A DNA stretch of 64,000 nucleotides from Chrysogorgia sp. JL179-B06 (taxonomy: Eukaryota > Cnidaria > Anthozoa > Scleralcyonacea > Chrysogorgiidae). The DNA lies in the NCBI GenBank assembly GCA_035772405.1, contig JAYKKM010000143.1:1827501-1891500 (forward strand), in the 5' to 3' direction. Below, one piece after another: positions 29,050-37,349 of this stretch (position 1 is the first letter of the stretch; every line of letters begins with the position of its first letter). The notes beneath the pieces are model-generated. The model ran no database searches, was not told the origin of the DNA, and worked only from the letters and a program-made list of their open reading frames with translations. The translations under genes and the position numbers were made by a program.

Positions 29050-29466
29050 ATGGCTAGCTTGGTAGCAGGTGGGTTGTTCAACGCTATAGCATTCGCAGGA
29101 GCTGGATTTCTATTCAGTAAGCTAAACCATACCGGCTACGAGGTAGAGATAAAGAGACACAACAAAGCATTGGAGAGTCTTGCAAGAGCGAAAGAAAAGT
29201 TCTACGAGAACGAAATTCGTCAGAGAGACAAAATTCAGGAATTGAGACAACAACTGTCAGATGCTAACGCAGATATAAACGACACTAACCACGCTCTGGA
29301 CCAACTAAGACAAGTACTGACGATACAGTATGGTGGGAAGACATTTAGTAAAGAGCCTGAGTTGTCAGACTATTACAAACCATCAGATGAGATGAAAGAA
29401 TACCAAACGGTATTCGTTGGAGTTGTTGGGATACCCATCGGTTACTTAATATATAGAGTAGTATAA
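29050..29466 (+). CDS. Membrane plus coiled-coil protein (Polinton)
   Basis: 138 residues from ATG 29,050 (box AACGTAATACATA). A hydrophobic N-terminal helix (VAGGLFNAIAFAGAGFLFSK) is followed by about 70 residues of strong coiled coil (HNKALESLARAKEKFYENEI, RQRDKIQELRQQLSDANADI). The C-terminal helix is hydrophobic (TVFVGVVGIPIGYLIYRVV). Two anchors with a coiled coil between suggest a membrane scaffold or spanin-like bridge shape, but no family is recognised. Its stop TAA overlaps the next ATG (TAATG). Confidence 0.6.
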   Translation: MASLVAGGLFNAIAFAGAGFLFSKLNHTGYEVEIKRHNKALESLARAKEKFYENEIRQRDKIQELRQQLSDANADINDTNHALDQLRQVLTIQYGGKTFSKEPELSDYYKPSDEMKEYQTVFVGVVGIPIGYLIYRVV

Positions 29467-29642
29467 TGAGCACTACTTTGAAGGAGATGGCTATGGAATT
29501 TAATAAAAAGCATGACTCGACAGAGACACTACAAACTCGTCAGATAGAAAAGTTGGAACAACTACTATCAGACGCTCTAAAACAGGTCGCAACAATAAAA
29601 TGTGAGTGGGAGACACTCAACCACAAAGTTACTACACTATAG
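29466..29642 (+). CDS. Tiny coiled-coil protein (Polinton)
   Basis: A 58-residue frame whose ATG overlaps the previous stop (TAATG). Sequence is helical and charged, beginning MSTTLKEMAMEFNKKHD, then QIEKLEQLLSDALKQVATIK, ending at TAG 29,640-29,642. The leucine/isoleucine spacing fits a short coiled coil that could pair with its neighbour. Too short for confident homology; supported by the TAATG overlap and by the boxed next gene starting 30 bp later. Confidence 0.55.
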   Translation: MSTTLKEMAMEFNKKHDSTETLQTRQIEKLEQLLSDALKQVATIKCEWETLNHKVTTL

Positions 29643-29672
29643 TCTAAAGGTATATATAGTATAGTAACTTAG

Positions 29673-30302
29673 ATGGTTGACGAACGTACAATGAGAATGT
29701 TCTACGCTGGGTATACATTGGATGAGATTGCATCAAAAAAGTGGAGTGGTACTACACTAGGGTACACATTGGACGAGATCAAGAATGGAATTAAGGACGC
29801 AAGACCAAAAAAGTGGTACGACACCACATACTGTTACGAGTGTAGTAACCACAGAACCCTAATCGAAGATGGTGTATTTAGTTGTAACAAGTGTGGAGAG
29901 ACTACCTACGGACGTGTGAGGAACTTTGTACCTAACATTTGGATGTACAAGAAATCGGCTCATAGTTACAGTAAGTGGTTAGGGAGAATGTTGACTAGTA
30001 AAAGACTAGTTAACGAGAGTGACATACCAACAGTGGTCTGTGATTTTATAGAGATAATATGGTCTCTTAAAAGAAACAAACTGATTGTCAAGAACGTATC
30101 GAAATATATTTTCTATGTCGTAAGAATATGCTCTAGAAAAGGTATAGAGTTGAGAGGTAGTCTTAACGACCTCAAACCTGGTAAGGTCAAGGCACGATTC
30201 GAGTATAACCTGTATAGTGTAGTATACAAGGATCTAGGTTGGGATGGGAGAGGAGACCCATACTACAATGAGTGGGTAAATAAAATATATAGTAATATAT
30301 AA
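29673..30302 (+). CDS. VLTF3-like late transcription factor (zinc ribbon)
   Basis: 209 residues from ATG 29,673, 12 nt after TATATATAGTATAG. The N-terminus has a duplicated segment (GYTLDEIASKKWSGTT / GYTLDEIKNGIKD). A zinc ribbon follows: CYECSNHRTLIEDGVFSCNKCG at about residues 53-74. Then come a YKKSAHSYSKWLGRML helix, a DIPTVVCDFIEI segment and a C-terminal FEYNLYSVVYKDLGW. This order matches the poxvirus late transcription factor VLTF3-like family found in large DNA viruses and some Polintons. It would activate late (virion) promoters, plausibly the TATAGTATA boxes in this element (inference). Ribbon cysteines are complete. Confidence 0.65.
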   Translation: MVDERTMRMFYAGYTLDEIASKKWSGTTLGYTLDEIKNGIKDARPKKWYDTTYCYECSNHRTLIEDGVFSCNKCGETTYGRVRNFVPNIWMYKKSAHSYSKWLGRMLTSKRLVNESDIPTVVCDFIEIIWSLKRNKLIVKNVSKYIFYVVRICSRKGIELRGSLNDLKPGKVKARFEYNLYSVVYKDLGWDGRGDPYYNEWVNKIYSNI

Positions 30303-30481
30303 TGGCAAGACCAAGAATTTACGAAACCAAAGAAGAAGCTTTAATAGCAGCCAGAGCGCAAACCAAAGAGTGGATGAGAACTCATAAGTGGGTGTGTGAG
30401 ACATGCGACCAGTCATACCACGTGACCTCTAAATATAAACACATCAAGACTAGAAAACATTTGAGAAACCTAAGCAGCTAG
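30302..30481 (+). CDS. Small C2H2-type zinc finger protein (Polinton)
   Basis: 59 residues; ATG overlaps the previous stop (TAATG) and is preceded by ATATAGTAATATA. The N-terminus MARPRIYETKEEALIAARAQ is helical. The C-terminal half, VCETCDQSYHVTSKYKHIK then TRKHL, fits a U1-like C2H2 finger (Cys-x2-Cys ... His-x5-His). Its TAG at 30,479-30,481 overlaps the polymerase stop on the other strand, the two genes sharing a CTAG tail-to-tail. I recall similar short fingers in cnidarian Polintons. Probably binds nucleic acid. Confidence 0.65.
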   Translation: MARPRIYETKEEALIAARAQTKEWMRTHKWVCETCDQSYHVTSKYKHIKTRKHLRNLSS

Positions 30482-33400
30482 TTCCGAACTATTTTGTGAT
30501 GTCCATACGCATAGCTAGATACACCGTCTGGTCGTATGAATCGCTTGTCATCAAAGCAGCTCAATGATATCTTATTTATTTCATAGCTTCCTAGTCGGTG
30601 GCTCTTGCTTCGAATAGTTTTAATTATGTGAGACATTTGCTCACCATTTGCCAGGACACTTTTATAGTTGTCATGTCTTATGTTATTTCTCACAACGCTC
30701 TTCTTAACACCTTTAGCAGTCTTCCCACCTTTTCCATCCTCTTTCACGTAACTATACATTTTTGACCTTAAACCAACATACTCAACGACAGGGACTCCAA
30801 ACGTCTCGTCCTTCATTTTACCAATGACCTTCTTGTTAGTTGAGTCGAAGTAGGGAGATGACTTGTCATATCCACTAAAGTCGAACACTTCTTTGTTAGC
30901 GTACATGTCTTTGTACACATTCTCCGTCTCGATCTCGTACATTAGGCTATCTGTGTCTGTGAATAGTAGTTTGGCTTTGTTGCCATACTTCTTTTTAATG
31001 TTATTGTAGTGGAAGTCATATACCAATGTCTTCGACAGGTCTAGAATACACATACCCACATATGCTGGTCTATTTAGAGTTAGTGTCTCTTTGATCTTGT
31101 GAACTGCTACCAAGTTATTGTCAAATATCTTACTGCTCACAAAGGTTGGTTTTGACGTTAGTTTCTTCAGTTTTTTCTTGTCTGTTACCAACTCCACATT
31201 CACACGCTTTCGTAGATTCTCCATAGTCTTTCCAAATACACTATTGTTCATAAGTTTGAAAAAGTCTTTCTCAAAGTCATTCTTTGCTTTGGTTCTCTTG
31301 TCCGTGTTAAAGTCAATATATTGCTTAAGCCATGGTGACTGATCGAATTGAAGTACTCTATGTACCTTCTTAACATTCATTCCCAAACTCATATATAATT
31401 GTAGGTTTCTATAATGAACTACGTACTTAGTCTTGTCGTTTAGGTTAGGTACAAGTTTTGCAACCTCTCCCACAGATATCTTAAACTTATCTTGGATTGT
31501 CTTACAATAGTTTGACAACATATCACTACTCACTTTCATCCTCTCAGGAGCTAAAGGATAGTCGTTATGTATATCATGCAAACCCTCTGGATACTCTAAA
31601 TCAACCTCAAGTATCAACCCTTTGTCTGATTCGTTGTTATACTTGTCTAGGTCATTCACGTCAAAACCCTCGACCCACTCAAACCCACCAGTCGGTAGAT
31701 ACTGAGACATAGCCCAACCATAAAGGTTATTAGCATCTAGATATAATATGTATTTCGATGACTCGCTACTATCGTAGTCCTTCATATATTTGTTATTGGC
31801 CTTACCATATCTATGTGTAATACAAGAGACACCACCTCGCATTCCTTTCTCAATAAACTGAAACATATCAATGTTAGTCATCAACGTTAGTTCCACTCCC
31901 GTCATCTTTAGAGCAGCGTCCCACGATAGTCCAGGTGACGTGAAGTAATGACAAGGATCTAGTTGATAGTACTGCTTACACGTCCTTCTGAAGTTCTCGA
32001 ACACGTCAGCCAGTAGTAATACATCAGACTTTAGGTATAGGTCGTGGTACCCACCCATACTCTCCACACCCATTGTCTCCCACACTTCTTGAGCGTGCTC
32101 ATAGTCTGTGTCTGACACATGCTCATCGTTTAGGATGCTGTAGAAACTCTCCTTTGGTGGTAACTCAAGTTCGTTAAACTTGTCGAAACTATCCATATAG
32201 TCATATGGGTACACACCTTTTCGTGACACCAACTCTAACTCCTTACCTTGAAACAGTTCAGACGTGTACTTGAGACAGTCCTTTGGTAGGTTGTTCACTA
32301 GGTCGGCTAGACTAGAGCTCATGAATTGAAAACTATCTAGAAACACTAGATGTTTACCTAACATGAATGCCATATATTTCTCCATATTATTTGGTATGAC
32401 ATTGATTTTCAGACCTATCTTACCTATCTCTTGCATTATGAAGTGGCTGTCGTACCCTCTTAGATTATGAAATATGACAGGTATCTTATCAGTCAGTCTA
32501 TAGTTCCTATTACATAACTGATGTGCTGAACCTCTATATTTACCAGTGACATGACAATGATCTCTAACTCTCACGTCTTTACGCCTATACTCCCCACCAC
32601 AAATATGACACTTAGTCGCTTCCTTGAAGTTAACCTTATCAGCCGTGGTCATCACCATGTCCTTATTAAAATGTTCCTTTCTAACTTTCTTGCAGTATTT
32701 AACCTCCTCTAACATCTTTTTCATGAACTTCTTAACTGCTTTCTGACCTCGAAACATCTCTACTGGTTTACTATATTTATCATCGTAACAGCACACTACT
32801 TTGTATCCATACCCACAGTCCGTGTGTCTTTGGTACTCGCTAGTGTACGATCCTGTGAGTGGTGTAACGTTGTCGACCTTCTCTGTGATAGCCTCGAAGT
32901 CTGCGTATATTACAAACGGTACTTCTAATTGTTTGTGGTAATTTACGTACTCAAGAATGCTATCTTCTTCGACTGGCATCTTGATCGCTTGCTTACCATT
33001 TACCACCATACAAACCTCCTTGTGATTCTCTAGAATCTCATTGGTAGTAAAACACTGAAGACAGTACCTACAGAAATTCTTGCGACATTTATGATTAGAC
33101 TGACCGCACATAAACCTACCAAAGTCTTTGATGTACACGTAGTGTCGTTTAGCATCATTCGTTATTAGCAGCAGGTCCATATGATCCTCACACTTCTCCT
33201 CAGAAACGTAGATAGGGAATGGCTGCTTGTCCTCATACCCAAACACGCTGATGCTAATATCATTCTGCCTCTCTATCTTTTTGTACTGTTTCGTATCCAC
33301 TGGAAATCTCACTCCTTCATAATTGACAGAACCTACGTTCTTCTTGTGCTTCGACACTCTTTGCGGATCCTTTCCTACAGGACATTTGTGTAACACGTGA

Positions 33401-34719
33401 CACCACATGAAACACTTGTCATCTTCATTCTTTATATTAATCAAACCTTTCGACGCGTTCCTCAACTCCTCTGGTAGCTCAATATAACTCGATCCTTTAA
33501 GAGGTTTATACACTACCACATTAATATAGTGATCACTAACACTGTCCACAACCCACCCAGACCCTTCTGACAACCACACAGCTATACGATTTACTATCTC
33601 CTCACTAGCTTGTCTTGTAGTCCCACTAATATCAACACTACTAGTCACTGTCTTGACTACACTGTTGAAGAAGGCTGTTTTAAACACAGACTCTCCGTTA
33701 CCAATTTGTTTCTCTAGAGTCACTTTCAGTGTCTCGGAAAACTTTAAACCTTTCAGTCTCTCTAACTCTTTCTGTAAAGCCAAGCCCACTACTTCTCTAG
33801 TCTTGACTAGTTGTTTTAGTGGATCCTTATTGTCGATCACCTTAACACTATACGACTTGGTGTACCCTTTGAGAGCAACTTTCCTTTGTACTACAGTAGG
33901 ACGTTTCATCTTAGCAATAAGGTTAGTGATTCTCTTATACTCTCTGTCTGAGACCTCCTGACTTAATCGTGACCTCTTAACATATCGTCTAAGATCGCGT
34001 CTAGCCTCTCGAATCTTTCTGACCTCCCTAACTCTGGTGACTCTACTAATAACATTCTCTCTAGACACCCTTCTAATAAGGTCCATCCACTTATACCCTA
34101 ATGCTTTAGCGTCAGCTAGATAACCAGACATCCTCTTTAGAAAACTCATCTTAACATTCGGCATAACTAAGTTACCAGAACCTATAGCAGGACCACGTGC
34201 ACCACTACGAGCGACATTACCATCCACAATAGGGTTACGTTTACTCTCAGACATTTTCACACGAGTCGTTTTATTATTTAATATAGCTAAGTCCTTAGAC
34301 CTTTTCATGCGAGTCGTTTTATTATTTAATATAGTTAAGTCCTTAGACCCTTCCGAATCACGAACCCCACTCAACTCGTGACCTGAAATAAAGTCCATAT
34401 CAGGATCACGTGTAATATCACTTGACACAGTCTTGCTATGAGCGACATCCTCACCCACAGCGGCCCCACGTCTAGACACCTCACTCTGTAGCCCACTAGC
34501 TGACACACGTCTCTGACTCCCCAAACCACGCGACACATCGTCTATTAGTAGTCTCGAAAGTGGGGCTAACGGCGAACTTTTTCCATTTGAATGTCTCAAC
34601 TTCTCTGGAGAACCAAGCACTTTTTCCGTTTTTGGGTTCCACATATTTACTCGAAAGTTACATGTGGAATCCAAAAACGAAAAAAGTGCTGCGTTCTCCA
34701 GAGAAAAAAGTTGAGACAT
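30478..34719 (-). CDS. polB: Protein-primed family-B DNA polymerase (Polinton polB)
   Basis: 1,413 residues, the longest frame in the window. Residues 1-65 are encoded by the right terminal hairpin, so the true start (ATG 34,719 or an internal Met) is uncertain. The first about 450 residues are basic and unassigned, with a 17-residue direct repeat (SKDL(T/A)ILNNKTTR) near 125-155. A Cys/His cluster sits at about 540-570. Exo I YADFEAI is near 605, a zinc/HNH-like insert (CHICGG...DHCHVTGKYRG...CN) near 704-737, Exo II (HNLRGYDSHF) near 751 and Exo III (YLKSDVLLLADVF) near 895. Polymerase motifs are A (LDANNLYGWAM) near 995, B (KLMNNSVFGKTMEN) near 1156 and C (FTDTDSL) near 1254. All catalytic residues are present. 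It would copy the element from a terminal protein primer, using both termini. Confidence 0.95.
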   Translation of the reverse strand: MSQLFSLENAALFSFLDSTCNFRVNMWNPKTEKVLGSPEKLRHSNGKSSPLAPLSRLLIDDVSRGLGSQRRVSASGLQSEVSRRGAAVGEDVAHSKTVSSDITRDPDMDFISGHELSGVRDSEGSKDLTILNNKTTRMKRSKDLAILNNKTTRVKMSESKRNPIVDGNVARSGARGPAIGSGNLVMPNVKMSFLKRMSGYLADAKALGYKWMDLIRRVSRENVISRVTRVREVRKIREARRDLRRYVKRSRLSQEVSDREYKRITNLIAKMKRPTVVQRKVALKGYTKSYSVKVIDNKDPLKQLVKTREVVGLALQKELERLKGLKFSETLKVTLEKQIGNGESVFKTAFFNSVVKTVTSSVDISGTTRQASEEIVNRIAVWLSEGSGWVVDSVSDHYINVVVYKPLKGSSYIELPEELRNASKGLINIKNEDDKCFMWCHVLHKCPVGKDPQRVSKHKKNVGSVNYEGVRFPVDTKQYKKIERQNDISISVFGYEDKQPFPIYVSEEKCEDHMDLLLITNDAKRHYVYIKDFGRFMCGQSNHKCRKNFCRYCLQCFTTNEILENHKEVCMVVNGKQAIKMPVEEDSILEYVNYHKQLEVPFVIYADFEAITEKVDNVTPLTGSYTSEYQRHTDCGYGYKVVCCYDDKYSKPVEMFRGQKAVKKFMKKMLEEVKYCKKVRKEHFNKDMVMTTADKVNFKEATKCHICGGEYRRKDVRVRDHCHVTGKYRGSAHQLCNRNYRLTDKIPVIFHNLRGYDSHFIMQEIGKIGLKINVIPNNMEKYMAFMLGKHLVFLDSFQFMSSSLADLVNNLPKDCLKYTSELFQGKELELVSRKGVYPYDYMDSFDKFNELELPPKESFYSILNDEHVSDTDYEHAQEVWETMGVESMGGYHDLYLKSDVLLLADVFENFRRTCKQYYQLDPCHYFTSPGLSWDAALKMTGVELTLMTNIDMFQFIEKGMRGGVSCITHRYGKANNKYMKDYDSSESSKYILYLDANNLYGWAMSQYLPTGGFEWVEGFDVNDLDKYNNESDKGLILEVDLEYPEGLHDIHNDYPLAPERMKVSSDMLSNYCKTIQDKFKISVGEVAKLVPNLNDKTKYVVHYRNLQLYMSLGMNVKKVHRVLQFDQSPWLKQYIDFNTDKRTKAKNDFEKDFFKLMNNSVFGKTMENLRKRVNVELVTDKKKLKKLTSKPTFVSSKIFDNNLVAVHKIKETLTLNRPAYVGMCILDLSKTLVYDFHYNNIKKKYGNKAKLLFTDTDSLMYEIETENVYKDMYANKEVFDFSGYDKSSPYFDSTNKKVIGKMKDETFGVPVVEYVGLRSKMYSYVKEDGKGGKTAKGVKKSVVRNNIRHDNYKSVLANGEQMSHIIKTIRSKSHRLGSYEINKISLSCFDDKRFIRPDGVSSYAYGHHKIVRN

Positions 34720-34763
34720 GAAAAATGGAAAAATGCGCCGGTAGCCCCACTTTCTATACTACT
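34547..34763. repeat. Right terminal inverted repeat, long hairpin
   Basis: AGTAGTCTCGAAAGTGGGGCTAACGGCG (34,547 on) and CGCCGGTAGCCCCACTTTCTATACTACT (to 34,763) pair almost fully. The inner sequence continues the palindrome: TCTCAACTTCTCTGGAGAAC and GTTCTCCAGAGAAAAAAGTTG, CACTTTTTCCGTTTTTGG and CCAAAAACGAAAAAAGTG. Total 217 bp against 101 bp on the left, so the right hairpin has an extra inner stem. The polymerase ATG (34,719) lies inside it. Confidence 0.85.
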
Positions 34764-34769
34764 GGTTGA
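34764..34769. repeat. Right target-site duplication GGTTGA
   Basis: GGTTGA follows CTTTCTATACTACT directly and then continues ATATCCAGATTTTGGTT, the same local tandem unit seen left of the element. Confidence 0.9.
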
Positions 34770-34959
34770 ATATCCAGATTTTGGTTAATATCCAGGCTTG
34801 CGTTTCACGTGTGGACAGAGTCTGCTTTCGCAGACTAGCGTTTCTATAAGTGTGAAGTTATCTCAGAATTTGCTCACTGAATATATAGTCACCCGGTAAC
34901 AATGGGTGTGGAAACTCAATTGAACGAACTGACTGTTGCCAGTCTTTCTTCAAATATTT

Positions 34960-35815
34960 AGAAAGAAAAGTGTACTCCGTAGTTCATATATCGATATTCG
35001 CCTTTATATAGTTTGAGACAATTTGAATTGCCGTTCATATATAATTTAATAACATTCATAAACATTAAAAATCATTTCAGTTACAACAAAAACCAACCAA
35101 AACTTAAAGAATTAGTACGGTTTCGGCCATAAAGATTTACCGCGATACACTGCTCAAGAAACTGGCGAGTAATGAGCTGAATACTAAACAAATTACCTGG
35201 AAAACATACTACCGACTTTGTAACAGTAACACCCTCAGAAAATCTTTATAAATTAAAGGAAATTCAACGACCAAACACATGAAACATCGTCACTGCACTG
35301 ACCGAAATAAAAACGCTTATATAGTACTCATCTTTTGAAAAGAACAACTGTCGTTGTTCTCACTGACCCAGAATTCATTAGTTATCCTTTGTCCTCAGGT
35401 TTTCCCATGTACAGTATTAAAATATTTCCTTTGAGCTAAAATCCATTGGTCATTAGCCTTACTGTGATCCAACTTCGAAAGGTTTTTAAAACGACCGGCT
35501 TCTGTCAGCCTGTCAAAACTGGTAAACAACTCCAAATATGGAGTTGCCACCTTGGGAGAATTTAGTTTTGCCTTGCGTTTCGCAAAAATTCCTGGCTAGA
35601 TTATAATGAAACTAACCGAAATTTACTTAATTTTTATCAATTTGTTTTGGTATATGCTAAAACAATTATTCACCTCAGTGTCAGTGAATAGCGGTTGGAA
35701 ATTTTTAACTCGACGCTTCGCGTCTCGGTAAATATCCACCACTATTCACTTCCACTTCGGTGAATAATTGTTAAATATCATGCTCAGCCTCATCCAATAA
35801 TTGTTTATTATGCTG
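34960..35815 (-). mobile_element. Non-autonomous TIR element (copy B), reverse of 11.4-12.2 kb
   Basis: The run from GTGTACTCCGTAGTTCAT (about 34,970) through GCAACTCC/GGAGTTGCCACC (about 35,540) to CAATTATTCACC...GGTGAATAATTGTTAAATATCATGC (about 35,660-35,800) is the reverse complement of copy A with scattered substitutions and small indels. The inner frame (PKVATPYMEL-type) is disrupted in this copy. It ends CTCAGCCTCATCCAATAATTG, as copy A does. It sits about 200 bp from the Polinton and is unrelated to it. Confidence 0.65.
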
Positions 35816-35929
35816 TACCGTTACTACCATATACAATAACATTATAAAGGTATGATACTTGCAATTAAGGGATCATTCATACATCATCTCATGGAAATTT
35901 AGGGGAGGGGTAGACATGTCAGTCCTGGG

Positions 35930-36290
35930 GCCCGGGTTTTGCTCTCGCCGGCCTTGATGAATCATCAAAGTGTGAGACAAGTACTGTAATTTCTTTCTTA
36001 GTGATTTATGGTAGAAACAGCAGTAAACTTCCCCACTGTTCTGTTCAGTGCAGGTACTGCACCCAAAAATTTAAAAGTTTATGCTATTTAGTTTGATGTC
36101 CAAAATGGAAGAATTAAATTCAAACAACACAAAGCTCTGCAAATCTATTCAGTTTTGAAAATAAATGGGCTAATACCTAATTCAAGAACTACAGTACTGT
36201 ATTACAGTAGTAAATTAGCAACTACGCTATAAAAGTTTCAAACAGTAAGCGGGCGAGGGGTGTTGCGTATAACGTATTTCTAGTAACTGT
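35930..36290 (+). repeat. Dispersed repeat, direct partner at 43.30-43.64 kb
   Basis: GTGTGAGACAAGTA...GTAGAAACAGCAGTA, TTCAGTGCAGGTACTG, ACAACACAAAGCTCT, GCAACTACGCTATAAAAGTTT and ACGTATTTCTAGT occur in the same order and spacing at 43,328-43,640. Non-coding; likely a SINE or short DNA element. Confidence 0.7.
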
Positions 36291-37340
36291 AGTGGAATGT
36301 TGCAGCGGGAACGGCCGCAAGAAAATGTTCCCGCTGGTGCCGAGGTATTTTGTTTAAGGGCACTGTACTAAGGAGTCACGAATGTTTTTATTACGGCGAA
36401 AAGATACCAAATGGTTATCGGCTAACGTCTCAGGATTATTTTGTAAAATGTGAAAATTCCGATTGATAATATTTTTAACTTTAAAATTGAAAGGATGAAA
36501 TGTTAAAACTAAAGTAATTTTGTTGTTTGAAACTTGTTCCAAAGGTGGTTCAAGGCCATCTAAAGGTTGGTAGGGTAACCACGTTGAACAAAAAAACAAT
36601 TTCCATTGGCATTGCTTTGGCTTGAAAATCTTAGTCGTCGCTACATAAGCGGCGAAGACGCAAGAATTGAGAATAAGGGATGGATTGCTTAGTGTGGTTG
36701 GGATGAGAAGATGAAAATAGAAGATAACTATGGGAGTCAGTAGGCTTGTACGAGAACGACGGTCTAAATATCAAGGAACGACACACACTAGGTCTCGCTG
36801 ATTTCCCACGTGAACATGAACTGCTCTAAAAGGACACGTGAGCATGACGCTGTTCCTAAACAGTCATCGATAAATCTGCCGAAGAAATCAGGCAAGGCTG
36901 GGCCCCTGTATTGTTCAAAGATCTGTTTTTCAACATAACCATAGTTATATTTCAAGTATATTTCCGTCACGTTGTAATTTCATCATATACATTTTCAATG
37001 GTTGATGTGCTGAGTGTTATCATAACTCCGTTACTATTTCGTCCCTAATTAAACGTGGATGGCCCCAAATTGTGGTAAATTCCCTGGCACATCGGTATGA
37101 TCTTCGAATAAAACTTCAGTGGTTGCGTGATTACACTCTGAAGCTCTTAATTCCTCTGGGAATCCTATATTTGCTGTCGTATGCAAATCCGAACTCAAAG
37201 ACGCGAAATTAGCATTTTGGCTTTGCTGGTCGTTGTTGTTTTGATTTTTATCTTCGTCATTTTCTTCATTAGAAATTATGTTTACGGCTACGTGATGTCT
37301 GCCTGGGTCTCTTTCGTCAATGTCTATCGTCCTTATGCTT
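36291..37340. other. Non-coding, no recognised gene
   Basis: Nothing supportable. The frame at 37,049-37,471 (minus) is acidic and Asn-rich in its second half (NEENDEDKNQNNNDQQSQN) and may be a tail of the following degenerate gene read in another frame, but I cannot support it. Confidence 0.4.
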
Positions 37341-37349
37341 GCTGTGCAA

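Larger units (their letters stand above)
17768..34763. mobile_element. Maverick/Polinton (adintovirus-like) element, full length
   Basis: The element is 16,996 bp with inverted termini (AGTAGTATAGAAAGTGGGG... at both ends), a 6-bp target duplication, and the hallmark set. That set is protein-primed family-B DNA polymerase, retroviral-type integrase with chromodomain, FtsK/HerA-type packaging ATPase, a probable double-jelly-roll major capsid and a probable penton. Flanking DNA is the repeat ATTTTGGTTGAATATCCAG; joining the flanks across the element recreates an uninterrupted unit. Almost every frame is open, so insertion looks recent. Differences from many described Polintons are that the integrase is central, no adenain protease was recognised, and each end is itself a foldback. 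Confidence 0.93.

Noticed and set aside
33181..33961. Plus-strand frames across polB
   Set aside because: They are antisense shadows of the polymerase gene, with no recognisable motifs.
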